From positions 372,001 through 436,000 of the forward strand of contig NZ_JAPPVJ010000004.1 in the NCBI RefSeq assembly GCF_026711005.1: 64,000 nt of DNA, written 5' to 3'. Positions 17,871 to 27,692 of this stretch are shown here, piece after piece. Every line of letters begins with the position of its first letter. Position 1 is the stretch's first letter. Origin of the DNA: Sphingobacterium sp. UT-1RO-CII-1. GTDB lineage: Bacteria > Bacteroidota > Bacteroidia > Sphingobacteriales > Sphingobacteriaceae. Made by a program: the position numbers and the translations under genes. The notes below the pieces were generated by a model that made no database searches, was not told the origin of the DNA, and saw nothing but the letters and a program-made list of their open reading frames with translations.

Positions 17871-18974
17871 ATGACGGATCAATCTGCTAATGATAAAGCA
17901 AAGGTTTTACTGGAAAAGTACCTGAACGGAAATTGTTCGGAGGAGGAACAGGCTCTGATAGAGCAATGGTACCTTACTTTAGGTACGGAACCAATTGATT
18001 TGACTGAATCTGCTCTCTTAGAAGATTTTGCTGAGCTACGGGAAATTTCAATTGCACCTATAAAGACTTATAATAAGTTGCGTTTTTTATTACCATCAGC
18101 TGCAGCTATTGCTGTTTTATTTATGACAGTTTTACTTTGGCAATGGAAGGTGGATGGGAATATTAAAGAAGAAGAGGTGACATTAACACAGGATTTTGCA
18201 CCAGGGAGTAATAAGGCAATACTTTCTATTGAAGGTGAGGCGGATATTTCCTTAAGTGGGGGGCAGGAGGCTTTGGTGTCTGACGGTGATCTTTTAAGTT
18301 ATAGTGATGGTACTTCAATTAAGGCCTTAGAGAGTGTAAGACAAGTTAAGTTGTCAACGCCAGTTGCAGGGCAGTATAAAGTGCAATTGCCTGATAATAC
18401 AGTCGTTTGGTTAAATGCTTTGTCATCAATTTCTTACCCAACAGTTTTTGCAGAAGATGAACGTAGAGTTACTGTTACTGGTGAAGTGTATTTCGAGGTG
18501 TCTCCTGATAAAAACAAACCCTTTATAGTGGAAACAACTGAGCAGCGTATAGAGGTAATAGGTACTAGTTTTAATTTAGATGCATATGGAGACAATGGAA
18601 ATACATTAACGACCCTAGTTGAGGGTAGCCTTATAGTGGAGAGGAACGATATAAGGAGTAATGTGTTATTAAAGCCAGGCGAACAGTCTATTGTTTCAAC
18701 TGATCATAAGATTGTAGTTAAGAAAGTAAACGTCGACGAAGAAAGCTCATGGAAAGACGGATTGTATATAGTACATGATGCATCTTTAGCGCAGTATGCG
18801 AAAAAGATTGAACGTTGGTATGATGTACAAATAGATATGGGGAGTTATGCTGACGAAAGTTTGTCTGCTATCATCCCACGTAATGCTAAATTATCTGAAG
18901 TTTTACAGGCTATAGAGTTAAAAACAGGGGTTAAATTCTTTATTGAAGAGAGGAGGGTTATGGCGATAAACTAG
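17871..18974 (+). CDS. FecR-type anti-sigma factor
   Basis: This 367-aa protein has a cytoplasmic N-terminal sigma-binding helix region (about 1-60), one membrane segment at about 67-84, a periplasmic FecR domain (about 125-275, with VAGQYKVQLPDNTVVWLN and VTGEVYFEVSPDKNKPF), and a C-terminal STN-like domain (DUF4974 type, about 295-367). It should hold the preceding ECF sigma factor inactive until the SusC protein signals. The start has a good AAGGA ribosome-binding site. A hairpin separates it from SusC. Confidence 0.93.
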   Translation: MTDQSANDKAKVLLEKYLNGNCSEEEQALIEQWYLTLGTEPIDLTESALLEDFAELREISIAPIKTYNKLRFLLPSAAAIAVLFMTVLLWQWKVDGNIKEEEVTLTQDFAPGSNKAILSIEGEADISLSGGQEALVSDGDLLSYSDGTSIKALESVRQVKLSTPVAGQYKVQLPDNTVVWLNALSSISYPTVFAEDERRVTVTGEVYFEVSPDKNKPFIVETTEQRIEVIGTSFNLDAYGDNGNTLTTLVEGSLIVERNDIRSNVLLKPGEQSIVSTDHKIVVKKVNVDEESSWKDGLYIVHDASLAQYAKKIERWYDVQIDMGSYADESLSAIIPRNAKLSEVLQAIELKTGVKFFIEERRVMAIN

Positions 18975-19014
18975 ACTTGTAGGTTTTGGTATATCGGCTT
19001 TTAGTAAAGACTGT

Positions 19015-19035
19015 CGAGGTGCTCGTAACACCTCG
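19015..19035. terminator. Hairpin between fecR and susC (locus 1)
   Basis: CGAGGTG and CACCTCG form a 7-bp GC-rich stem with a 7-nt loop in the 216-bp gap. It lacks a T-run and could be a partial terminator or an mRNA-stabilising element that sets susC apart from fecR expression. Locus 2 has a hairpin in the same place. Confidence 0.4.
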
Positions 19036-19190
19036 AGCAGTAAGCTGAGTATCGTTTATGTAAGTACTAACTAAAAAAACAGTGTTAACCCAGCAATACA
19101 AACTTAAGAATATTCTTGAATATTTTTGTCTATTTACTATGCTAGACAGAGATAGGTTTTTAGGTATGTATTGAGAGAATAAATTGAAAA

Positions 19191-22100
19191 ATGAATTTAA
19201 AGAAAGTAAGACATTTTTTGTGGTGTCTAAATTATTCAAAAATCAGCTTGGAGATGAAACTCACTCTAGTCATATTTTTTGCATCTGTTGCTGTTTCATT
19301 GGGAAATGTCAATGCCCAGCTTATTAATCTTAATCAGGTGAATGTTCCTTTGAAGAGAGTGCTAATTGATATTAGTAAGCAGTCGGGATATACTTTTACC
19401 TATGATGATAGAGACTTAAATGTCAGTCATTCAATTTCTATCCAAAAAAGACAAGCAAATATAACAGAAGCTCTCGATGCGCTATTATCAAATTTGCCAT
19501 TAGATTATCAGATAAGAGATAAATCTATCGCTATTTTTCGTAAAGAAGTGAAGAAAACGGCAACAAAAAGCCAGACTCAACCAGAAGTTGAACAGCAAGC
19601 TAGAACCATTACAGGAGTTATTAAGGACATAAATGGTGAACTCCTCTCGGGAGTAAGTGTCCGCCTAAAAGGTACTAATATAGGAGTTAGTTCAAGTGAA
19701 CAAGGGATGTTCTCAATTGATGTTCAGAAGGAGAATGCTACTCTCATTTTTAGCTCGCTAGGTTTTGTTTCTAAAGAAATTTCTATAGGTACTAACTTTC
19801 GAATTGAAGTGATTTTAGAAACTGCTTATGGTGGGTTAGATGAGGTTGTTGTTACTGCATTAGGTATTAAAAGAGAGCAGAAAGCATTAGGATATGCTGT
19901 ACAAAAAGTCGGAGGAACAGAACTTTCTACAGCTAAGGGAGTCGACTTCGCTACTTCATTGACTGGTAAAGTTGCAGGTCTGAATATTAAAAATAGTACC
20001 GAGTTTAATACAACGCCATCTATTGAATTACGTGGTCAAAGTCCTTTAATAGTGATTGATGGTGTGGCTACGCAATTTGTTTCATTAAGAGATATTCCAG
20101 CAGATGATATCGAAGATATTACGGTTCTGAAAGGCGCTACTGCTTCTGCATTGTATGGTTCTAGAGGAGGGGCTGGTGCCATTATGATTACGACGAAAAA
20201 AAGTAAAAGTAAGGGGTTAGATGTGCAAATCAATAGTAGTACGATGACAGATGCCGGTTATTTAGTTAAACCTGAAGTTCAAAGCTCGTACAGTACTGGG
20301 CAAGGAGGAATATATCAGGCTGGTAGTTATGTATGGGGAGATAAGCTTGATATCGGGAGAACTGCGATAATTCATGATCCTTTTACTTTTGAAAAAAAAG
20401 AGACTGTACTTGTTTCTAAAGGAAAGGATAATTTAAAGAACTTTCAAAGATCAAGTTTAATTACTAATAACAATATCAGTATTTCTCAAAGGGGGGAAAA
20501 TGGTGGGGTCCGTGCATCGCTAACGCATGTATTTAATCAAGGACAGTACGAAGGTAATAAGTTGAACAAATTGACCTATGCTATTAATGGAGATATGAAA
20601 GCAGGAAAATTTAGTTTTGATGGGGGAATAAATTACAATAAACGTTTTTATCCTAATATGGGTGCTACAGGTTATGGTGGCGGCGGTATATTGTATAACT
20701 TAAATGTGTGGTCTGGAACAGAATATGACATACGTGATTATAAAAACTATTGGGAGCTTGTTGATGAAAAACAAAATTGGATGGACAACTCCTGGTATGA
20801 TAATCCCTATTTTATTGTTAACGAAATTCGTCATTCCAATGATTACAACGTGTTAAATGGATATTTTAATACTGCTTTTGAAACTACAGACTGGTTAACA
20901 CTTAATGTTCGGGTGGGGGCTGATATGTTTTCGCAGCTTGATAAATGGCGCAATCCTGTAGGTGCAATAGGAGGTTGGAATAAGCTGGGGTACTTTAGTA
21001 CACAGAGACAAGGTGGTTATAGTGTGAATGGTGACTTTATGGCTACTGCTAAAAAAAATGTGGGCGATTTTTATTTAGAAGGTTTTGTAGGGGCAGGGCT
21101 TAATTATCGTAATAATGATAGTCAGTCAGGAACTACTCAGGGAGGATTGAGTGTTCCTGGGTTTTATTCATTAAAAGCGTCTGTTAGTCCAGCTTTAACT
21201 AGTTCGAGCTTAACACGTAGACAGGATAATAGTATTTACGGGCGTTTTTCTGCATCTTGGAAGAATGCAGTGTTTTTAGAAGTTACTGGCAGAAATGATT
21301 GGAGCTCCACTTTAGATAAGAATAATAGATCATTCTTTTATCCTTCTGTTTCCTCAAGCGTTGTACTTTCTGATTTGATAACCCTGCCTGAAGAGATAAG
21401 TATGTGGAAAGTGCGTGGTTCGTGGACTCAGACTAAGTTTGCTCCAGGAATCTATTCTATTAATCAACAGTATATAATTACAAGTGATGTTTGGCAGGGT
21501 TACGGAACTGCAAGTTATCCAGATATTATGCGTAATAGTTCGATTAAACCCGTAACGACAGATTCATGGGAAATCGGAACCGGTTGGAATTTGTTTGGAA
21601 ATCGCATGGATATTGATTTCACTTATTATGATATGCTTACGTATAATCAGCAGAGAGATGCAACGATAAGTTCAGCTTCTGGATTTAATAAAACGCAAAT
21701 TAATATTAATGAAGATTTAAGACGTAGGGGTGTCGAAATAATGGTTGGCGGTGAAATCATTAAGAAAGACGATTTTTCTTGGAAGTCACGTATTAACTGG
21801 TCTAGAAGTAGATATACATATGATAAGATTGATTCTGATTATTCTACCGATAAACCCTGGGTGACAAATGGAGCTCGATGGGATTGGGTAGGTGTTTATG
21901 ATTGGGAGCGAGATCCGCAAGGAAATATTATTCATTATGGTGGCCTACCACGTAGAAGTTCATATGAAACAGTAGCTGGGTTTAGTGGAGCTAATTTTAT
22001 TTGGGGGTGGTCTAACAGTTTTAAGTATAAAATGTTAGAGCTTAATTTGTCATTTGACGGACGTGTTGGAGGTACCGCACATTCGGTTACAGATCAAGCT

Positions 22101-22568
22101 ATGTGGAATTCGGGAAGTCATCCGGATAGTGACAATGAACACCGTTATGATATGGTAGTAAATGGTAAGAAAAACTATGTTGGTAATGGTGTGAAAGTCG
22201 TGTCAGGATCTGTTGATTATGACTCATATGGTAATATTGTTCGTGATGACCGTGTTTTTGAGTCCAACGACACACCTGTTTCTTATGAAACCTATGCTGT
22301 ACAGATGGCGCCGTATATTGGTAGCCCTTCTTCGCAGTTTATGTTTTCGCAAACTTTTATTAAACTACGTGATATCTCTTTAACATATAGTCTTCCGAGT
22401 GCAGTTGCTTCAAAGTTTAAAGCTAGAAATGCATCGGTTTCTTTTATCGGGCAGAATTTGTGGATGTGGGCAAAAGATTTTAAATATTCTGATCCTGATG
22501 TTGGATCTGATAATTTAAACTCTGCGTCTATCCGGTACATTGGTGCGAATATTAAACTTCAATTTTAA
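19191..22568 (+). CDS. SusC/RagA family TonB-linked outer-membrane transporter with STN domain
   Basis: This 1125-aa TonB-dependent transporter has, in order, a signal peptide ending near VNAQL (about residue 44), an STN domain (about 48-110) that contacts FecR, a carboxypeptidase-regulatory-like domain (about 140-220, starting ITGVIKDINGE), the TonB box region with LDEVVVTALGIKRE, the plug (about 225-345, containing YGSRGGAGAIMITTKK) and a 22-strand barrel. It pairs with the SusD lipoprotein encoded 12 bp downstream to import a ligand. The STN domain marks it as a signalling transducer for the sigma/anti-sigma pair. The co-encoded EEP enzyme suggests a phosphoester ligand; that is an inference. 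Confidence 0.95.
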   Translation: MNLKKVRHFLWCLNYSKISLEMKLTLVIFFASVAVSLGNVNAQLINLNQVNVPLKRVLIDISKQSGYTFTYDDRDLNVSHSISIQKRQANITEALDALLSNLPLDYQIRDKSIAIFRKEVKKTATKSQTQPEVEQQARTITGVIKDINGELLSGVSVRLKGTNIGVSSSEQGMFSIDVQKENATLIFSSLGFVSKEISIGTNFRIEVILETAYGGLDEVVVTALGIKREQKALGYAVQKVGGTELSTAKGVDFATSLTGKVAGLNIKNSTEFNTTPSIELRGQSPLIVIDGVATQFVSLRDIPADDIEDITVLKGATASALYGSRGGAGAIMITTKKSKSKGLDVQINSSTMTDAGYLVKPEVQSSYSTGQGGIYQAGSYVWGDKLDIGRTAIIHDPFTFEKKETVLVSKGKDNLKNFQRSSLITNNNISISQRGENGGVRASLTHVFNQGQYEGNKLNKLTYAINGDMKAGKFSFDGGINYNKRFYPNMGATGYGGGGILYNLNVWSGTEYDIRDYKNYWELVDEKQNWMDNSWYDNPYFIVNEIRHSNDYNVLNGYFNTAFETTDWLTLNVRVGADMFSQLDKWRNPVGAIGGWNKLGYFSTQRQGGYSVNGDFMATAKKNVGDFYLEGFVGAGLNYRNNDSQSGTTQGGLSVPGFYSLKASVSPALTSSSLTRRQDNSIYGRFSASWKNAVFLEVTGRNDWSSTLDKNNRSFFYPSVSSSVVLSDLITLPEEISMWKVRGSWTQTKFAPGIYSINQQYIITSDVWQGYGTASYPDIMRNSSIKPVTTDSWEIGTGWNLFGNRMDIDFTYYDMLTYNQQRDATISSASGFNKTQININEDLRRRGVEIMVGGEIIKKDDFSWKSRINWSRSRYTYDKIDSDYSTDKPWVTNGARWDWVGVYDWERDPQGNIIHYGGLPRRSSYETVAGFSGANFIWGWSNSFKYKMLELNLSFDGRVGGTAHSVTDQAMWNSGSHPDSDNEHRYDMVVNGKKNYVGNGVKVVSGSVDYDSYGNIVRDDRVFESNDTPVSYETYAVQMAPYIGSPSSQFMFSQTFIKLRDISLTYSLPSAVASKFKARNASVSFIGQNLWMWAKDFKYSDPDVGSDNLNSASIRYIGANIKLQF

Positions 22569-22580
22569 ACCTATTTCATC

Positions 22581-24110
22581 ATGAATATTATTATTTTTTA
22601 TATAAAAAAAGTTCTGTTGTCTATATTGCTATTAAGCTTAATAAGCTGTAGTGATTTTGATGACTTGAATACAGATCCCGATGGTTCTACGAAAGCATCT
22701 CGATCCTTATTGGCTACAAATGTTATATTAAATTTGACCTCCAGCAGCAGTGGTAAGACATTCTATAGTAATCAGCTTGTTAGTAAGTATTTAGCCTGGG
22801 CTGAAAATGCAGATGGCAATCAATATAATTCTTTTGGGCGAACAGGGTTTGGCGACTATGCTGTTATAATCAACGGTGAGAAAATGTTAGAAATGACAAT
22901 TGAGTCAAATCGTTCAGCATATGAAGGGTTATATTTTTTCGCAAAAGCTTATAAAATGTTCTATTTGACTATGTCGTTAGGTGATATTCCTTATAGTGAG
23001 GCTTTTCGAGCGGAAGAGGGGTTAACAAAACCGAAGTATGATACACAAAAAGAGGTACTAATAGCTGTATTGGATAATTTGGATAAGGCTTACGCAGAAT
23101 TTTCTAAAAGTGGGAAGTTGGAGGGTGATCCTGTTTATCAAGGTGATGTTAATAAATGGAGAGTGTTAACTCGTGCCATGCAGTTGAAAATTCTTATGCA
23201 ACTGTCTATTAAGGAAAATGATACTGATTTGAAGATTGCTGAGCGTTTTAAGCAATATGCAGCAACGGATCTAATGACTTCAAATGCAGATAATTTTCAG
23301 CGTACTTATTCTTCTGTAGCAAAAGAATATTATCCAATTTATTACACACGTTTAAATCATAATCCTTATGCAATGCTTAGCGACCTTTTAATAGATAAGT
23401 TAAAAGAGACAGAAGATGTTAGGCTGTTCTATTACGGGAAGCCTTCTACAGCTAAATTAGCTCAGGGTGTTACTGAAGATGATTTTGAAGCTTATGTGGG
23501 TATCAACCCATCTATTTCGTTTGATGAAATCAAAGATCGCTGGGGAGCAGGAGATTTTTCTGGAATAAATAGTAGATATACACATCATCCAAGCGGGGAG
23601 CCTGTAGTTAAGGTAGGTTATTCAGAGCAGCAATTCATATTAGCAGAAGCAGCTCTAAGAGGATGGATAAGTGGTGCTGCAAAGGATTATTATAGTGAAG
23701 GGATACGTGCCTCTATGAAGTTTATAGATGATAATACTGTAGATGATGTGAAATTTCACCATGGGAGAAAGATAACAGAAGGCAATATTGTTACAGCTGT
23801 TGAACATGTTAATAATAAACTAACTGGTGAATTTGAAAAAGATTTAGAACTCATTATATATCAAAAATATGTTTCCTCTTTCATGCAAAGAGAGTGGGAT
23901 GCTTATTATGATTATAGAAGGACAGGATATCCAAAATTTCCTATTAACCCGAGTACAAATCAAAATACTATAAATACTAAGATGCCAGTGAGATGGATGT
24001 ATCCTGAGTCCGAATATGGTCATAATTCACAAAATGTGAATCAAGCCGTTAAAAATCAGTGGAATGGTATAGATGATGTTAATCAGGTGATGTGGATATT
24101 ACAGAAGTAA
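22581..24110 (+). CDS. SusD/RagB family surface lipoprotein
   Basis: This 509-aa protein caps the SusC barrel and captures the ligand at the surface. A lipoprotein signal with lipobox LISC lies at residues 20-23. The helical TPR-like body and the C-terminal segment QREWDAYYDYRRTGYPKFPI are typical of the SusD-like 2 group. The gene follows susC by 12 bp and precedes the EEP-fold enzyme by 42 bp, so all three form one transcriptional unit. Confidence 0.92.
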   Translation: MNIIIFYIKKVLLSILLLSLISCSDFDDLNTDPDGSTKASRSLLATNVILNLTSSSSGKTFYSNQLVSKYLAWAENADGNQYNSFGRTGFGDYAVIINGEKMLEMTIESNRSAYEGLYFFAKAYKMFYLTMSLGDIPYSEAFRAEEGLTKPKYDTQKEVLIAVLDNLDKAYAEFSKSGKLEGDPVYQGDVNKWRVLTRAMQLKILMQLSIKENDTDLKIAERFKQYAATDLMTSNADNFQRTYSSVAKEYYPIYYTRLNHNPYAMLSDLLIDKLKETEDVRLFYYGKPSTAKLAQGVTEDDFEAYVGINPSISFDEIKDRWGAGDFSGINSRYTHHPSGEPVVKVGYSEQQFILAEAALRGWISGAAKDYYSEGIRASMKFIDDNTVDDVKFHHGRKITEGNIVTAVEHVNNKLTGEFEKDLELIIYQKYVSSFMQREWDAYYDYRRTGYPKFPINPSTNQNTINTKMPVRWMYPESEYGHNSQNVNQAVKNQWNGIDDVNQVMWILQK

Positions 24111-24152
24111 AAAAAACACTCAACAAGTAAAATAGAGGTTTAATTATATATT

Positions 24153-25238
24153 ATGCATTATAAATCTGTTTTAAGAAAGTTTAAACCACAGGCATTTATT
24201 ATTTCAGGACTTTGTTTGTTATTGTGTCTTTTGTTTTCATCCTTTGATCTTAGAAAAGACCCTACAGAACTAAAAGTATTGCAGATCAATATTTGGCAAG
24301 AAGGTACGATGGTGCCAGGAGGTTTTGAAGCCATTGGTCAAGAGATTATTGATAAAGATCCGGATATTGTTACTTTTTCAGAGGTAAGGAATTATAAAGG
24401 GACGGATTTTATTGCACGTATCAAGTCCTATTTAGAAGAAAAAGGAAGAAAGTACTATGGCGAGTCAAGCCATAGTTCATTGGATGTAGGCTTGATAGCT
24501 AAGTATCCTATTGTGCAACAATCGCCATTATATTCATCCGAAAGTAAGATGGGAGGGGTTCTGAAAACAGAACTAACTGTAGCAGGAAAGAATGTTTTAT
24601 TCTATTCAGTCCATTTAGATTACACACATTATGCCTGTTATCTACCGAGAGGTTATAGCGGGGTGACGTGGAAACGGTTAGAAAACCCTATTGTAGATGC
24701 TGATGAGATTATTTTAGCAAATAGACAAAGTTTACGGGATGATGCTATACAAGATATTATTCTGGATACCGAAAACGTTGCTCTCTCTACTTTAGTTATC
24801 ATTGCGGGCGATTTTAACGAGCCCTCTCATTTGGATTGGGTTGAAGAAACGAAGTTTTTGTTCGATCATCAAGGCGTAGTAGTACCTTGGGATTGCTCAG
24901 TGCTATTGCAAAAAGCAGGCTTTGTGGATTCTTTCCGATCTGCTTACCCAAATCCTGTTACGCATCCGGGTTTTACTTTTCCTTCTTACAATAAAGATGT
25001 AGATATAAATAAGTTGACCTGGGCACCTTTGGCCGATGAGAGGGACCGTATTGATTATATCTACTATCGGTCGGATAAAAGTGTCAGATTGAAAGAAGTA
25101 TTTCTGGTAGGTCCTGTAGAGACAATAGTTAAAGGAGAAGTAAAAGATAAAGATAGTAAAGATGTCTTTTTAGTGCCTGAAAACATATGGCCATCGGATC
25201 ATAAGGCGGTTATGGCAAGTTTTCTTCTTGACTTATAA
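24153..25238 (+). CDS. Endonuclease/exonuclease/phosphatase (EEP) family enzyme, exported
   Basis: This 361-aa protein has an N-terminal membrane or signal segment (about 14-32) and an EEP/DNase I-like domain. Metal and catalytic motifs are visible: LQINIW with Asn near residue 47, TFSEV with Glu near 75, YSVHLDYTHY, IAGDFNEPSHLDW near 225, DRIDYIYY, and the final WPSDHKAVMA with Asp-His. Such secreted enzymes hydrolyse phosphodiesters or phosphomonoesters such as sphingomyelin, inositol phosphates or nucleic acids. Its place at the end of a sigma/anti-sigma/SusCD operon suggests it prepares the imported substrate. A terminator follows. Confidence 0.87.
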   Translation: MHYKSVLRKFKPQAFIISGLCLLLCLLFSSFDLRKDPTELKVLQINIWQEGTMVPGGFEAIGQEIIDKDPDIVTFSEVRNYKGTDFIARIKSYLEEKGRKYYGESSHSSLDVGLIAKYPIVQQSPLYSSESKMGGVLKTELTVAGKNVLFYSVHLDYTHYACYLPRGYSGVTWKRLENPIVDADEIILANRQSLRDDAIQDIILDTENVALSTLVIIAGDFNEPSHLDWVEETKFLFDHQGVVVPWDCSVLLQKAGFVDSFRSAYPNPVTHPGFTFPSYNKDVDINKLTWAPLADERDRIDYIYYRSDKSVRLKEVFLVGPVETIVKGEVKDKDSKDVFLVPENIWPSDHKAVMASFLLDL

Positions 25239-25284
25239 AATACGTCCGATTTAATATTTCTAATAAGGTCATATTTAAATACAC

Positions 25285-25319
25285 AGCTGGGTTTATATAG
25301 TATAACCCAGCTTTTTTTT
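25285..25319 (+). terminator. Rho-independent terminator of SusCD locus 1
   Basis: AGCTGGGTT and AACCCAGCT (25285-25293, 25304-25312) form a 9-bp stem followed by a run of eight T. It lies 47 bp after the EEP gene and closes the first locus. Confidence 0.85.
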
Positions 25320-25415
25320 ATTTTGTTATTACTATGTATTTGAAAGTCTAGATGTTGATATGATTTTAATTTGTTATTTACAGCTCTTTATTTTGGTTCG
25401 TTTTCAATAAAAAAG

Positions 25416-25448
25416 AAAGGTTTTCAAACGGGGAGAATGAAAACCTTT
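25416..25448 (+). terminator. Hairpin with CGGGGAG loop upstream of second ECF sigma gene
   Basis: AAAGGTTTTC (25416-25425) pairs with GAAAACCTTT (25439-25448), and CGGGGAG sits in the loop. It mirrors the hairpin at 16857-16891 and is followed two bases later by copy 2 of the 26-nt motif. No gene ends here, since the previous operon already has its own terminator at 25285-25319. Confidence 0.55.
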
Positions 25449-25450
25449 GC

Positions 25451-25476
25451 TAACCAATTATAAACCTAAATTATGA
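25451..25476 (+). repeat. 26-nt conserved motif, copy 2
   Basis: TAACCAATTATAAACC followed by TAAATTATGA, one base different from copy 1 at 16896-16921. It directly follows a CGGGGAG-loop hairpin, 364 bp before the second ECF sigma gene. From 25477 to 25800 I see no gene. Confidence 0.6.
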
Positions 25477-25804
25477 TACCACAAATATAAGTGTAATATG
25501 TACACTAAGCAAGTTTTTTTTAAAGTTTCTGTAATATTATGAGCTATCTTGAATTGCAAACGATTGCGTCCATTGAGACATATGTATAACGGTGGGGGCT
25601 GATTTAGATTTTATTATCGCTTTACGGTTTAAAGGAATGAAAAATGATGCTATTTCGCTGATTTTGTGTTACTTTTTATGAAAGAGGTTTCTGATATTAT
25701 TTAAAAATTGCTAATTTGGCAAACGCAATTATAGATGTATTCGGCATATTTTTAATTTATCAATAACTTGACCTAACATTAATTTATAGATTACATATAT
25801 AGGC

Positions 25805-25812
25805 TAAGTTTG
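25805..25812 (+). promoter_or_regulatory. TAnnTTTG box upstream of second ECF sigma gene
   Basis: TAAGTTTG is a perfect Bacteroidota -7 box 28 bp before the ATG. The -33 element is not clear; TTTA lies about 20 nt upstream. Confidence 0.4.
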
Positions 25813-25840
25813 TAAAAAAGAAAGATCGGTTTAAAGAGAA

Positions 25841-26422
25841 ATGCAAGGCCATTGTTACGATATTAGTATGGAAGAATTTGAATCATTCAGGGAGGGGTGT
25901 GCATCTTCCTTTCGGGTTATTTATGATTCTTATCATCAGATATTGTACAGGTATGCGCAGACGATTTCAAATGATGATTTTGAAGCAGAAGAGGTTGTAC
26001 AGGAAGTCTTTATTGCTTTTTTTAATAACAGAAACAAAATTAATGAACCTGCTGGAATATATCCTTATCTTTTTACCTTAACTAAGCGATTACTTATAAT
26101 GCGCTTTAGAAGTCGGGTTGTTAAAGCTCGTTTTAACAAGCACTTAGAGGTCAGTTGGGATGAAGGCTGTTATAGTACTGAAGAAAAAATAATCTATAAT
26201 GACTTACAAGAATTTGTAGATAAATGTGTCGATCAGCTACCCGAAAAACAGAAAGAAATATATAAACTCAATAAAACCAATGGTATGTCTTACAAAGAGA
26301 TTGCTAGGTTAACAGGGGTTTCTATTCATACAGTTAAGAATCAATTGATAGCCGCATCAAAAAAGATAAAACCTAAGATCGAAAAATATTATTTAACTTT
26401 TTTATTGTTTTTTTTCTACTAG
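25841..26422 (+). CDS. RNA polymerase ECF sigma factor
   Basis: This 193-aa ECF sigma factor has region 2 (FRVIYDSYHQILYRYAQTI to AEEVVQEVFIAFFNNR, about residues 23-65) and region 4 (LPEKQKEIYKLNKTNGMSYKEIARLTGVSIHTVKNQL, about 132-168). It starts the second regulated SusCD locus. An alternative start is the ATG ten codons in, before EEFESF. It differs clearly in sequence from the first sigma factor at 17227, so the two loci probably answer to different ligands. Confidence 0.92.
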   Translation: MQGHCYDISMEEFESFREGCASSFRVIYDSYHQILYRYAQTISNDDFEAEEVVQEVFIAFFNNRNKINEPAGIYPYLFTLTKRLLIMRFRSRVVKARFNKHLEVSWDEGCYSTEEKIIYNDLQEFVDKCVDQLPEKQKEIYKLNKTNGMSYKEIARLTGVSIHTVKNQLIAASKKIKPKIEKYYLTFLLFFFY

Positions 26423-26476
26423 ACTAGTCCGTTTTTATTTCTGAGACATTTATATAAGTATAAAACTATATAAATC

Positions 26477-27664
26477 TTGACTAAAGAACGACTGACATAT
26501 TTAATAAAACAATTTCGAGAAGGTACTATTACTGAAGAAGAATTACATATTTTACAGAAATATGTAAATACAAATGATCCTTCTGATAATCTTCTGGGAG
26601 ATGTTTTTGAAAATTTTTTCGAAGAAAGAGATAAAAGCGCTGTCCCTTCTGCTGTTTCCGAACGTATTTTTACAAAGATAGAAAGTAAAATACATCATGT
26701 CGAAAAAGTTAGCAAAACAAATCATAGAATAAAATTCTGGTATGCAGGCGCAGCTGCAGCAGTTTTGTTATGCGTATTAACTTTTTTGTACAATCAAAGC
26801 CCTGATGAAAGTGTTGTTGTAGCCGAAAATGATGCTGTCAATCAGAGTATTATGCCAGGCAGTTCAAAGGCTGTCGTATTGTTAGATGACGGTAGTGTGA
26901 TTGATTTAGAAAAGATAGCAACTGATTCCACTCTAATTTTAGCAGGCTACACAATAAAAAAAGAAAAAGAAGGATTATTAACCTACACCTTATCCGAAAA
27001 ACAGGCGTCTGATGTAATCATTTACAATACACTTGTTACGCCAAGAGGTGGCGAATATGCTGTTAATTTACCTGATGGCACACAAATTTTCTTAAATGCA
27101 GCTTCTACGCTCAAATACCCTTTGGGATTTGATAAGTCTGGTAGAAAAGTGGACTTGGAGGGGGAAGCTTTTTTTGATGTTAAAAAAGCTGTTCTAGGAC
27201 AAAATCGAATACCTTTTAGTGTTTATACGGAAGGACAAGAGCTTGAAGTACTAGGGACAATATTTAATGTGAATAGCTATGGCCAAAATATTCAAACAAC
27301 CCTAGTGGAAGGCTCTGTAAAACTAGCCTATAAGGATAATAAAACCTATTATTTGAAGCCTAACCAACAGGCCTATTACAATAAGAATAAAGCCAACGTG
27401 GATATTAACGATGTCGATCCTTTTTATACTATAGCTTGGAAAACTGGGGTGTTTGCTTTTGAAGATATCCCCCTTACAACTGTTATGGAAACATTGGCAC
27501 GGTGGTATGATGTGGATATTTCTTATACAGCTAATGTACATGATATACGTTTTACAGGAACAATTTCTCGTTATGAAAACATAGAAAAAGTGCTTGAATT
27601 GATAGAACTAACGAAGTCATTGAAGTTTAAAATAGAAGGAAGGAGGGTTATTGTGAGAAGCTAA
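26477..27664 (+). CDS. FecR-type anti-sigma factor, TTG start
   Basis: This 395-aa FecR protein begins with TTG; the first residues TKERLTYLIKQFREGTITEEEL match the usual N-terminus of the family, which supports that start. A membrane segment lies at about 88-106, the FecR domain at about 180-300 (GGEYAVNLPDGTQIFLNAASTLKYP, LEGEAFFDVKK) and the C-terminal STN-like domain at about 320-395. It should control the adjacent sigma factor at 25841. A mismatched hairpin separates it from susC. Confidence 0.92.
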   Translation: MTKERLTYLIKQFREGTITEEELHILQKYVNTNDPSDNLLGDVFENFFEERDKSAVPSAVSERIFTKIESKIHHVEKVSKTNHRIKFWYAGAAAAVLLCVLTFLYNQSPDESVVVAENDAVNQSIMPGSSKAVVLLDDGSVIDLEKIATDSTLILAGYTIKKEKEGLLTYTLSEKQASDVIIYNTLVTPRGGEYAVNLPDGTQIFLNAASTLKYPLGFDKSGRKVDLEGEAFFDVKKAVLGQNRIPFSVYTEGQELEVLGTIFNVNSYGQNIQTTLVEGSVKLAYKDNKTYYLKPNQQAYYNKNKANVDINDVDPFYTIAWKTGVFAFEDIPLTTVMETLARWYDVDISYTANVHDIRFTGTISRYENIEKVLELIELTKSLKFKIEGRRVIVRS

Positions 27665-27692
27665 CGGGGAAAGTACGTTCGTATAATAAAGA

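Noticed and set aside
16857..25476. CRISPR or mobile-element interpretation of the repeated hairpin plus motif
   Set aside because: There are only two copies 8.6 kb apart, with different stems, no spacers, no terminal repeats and no transposase.
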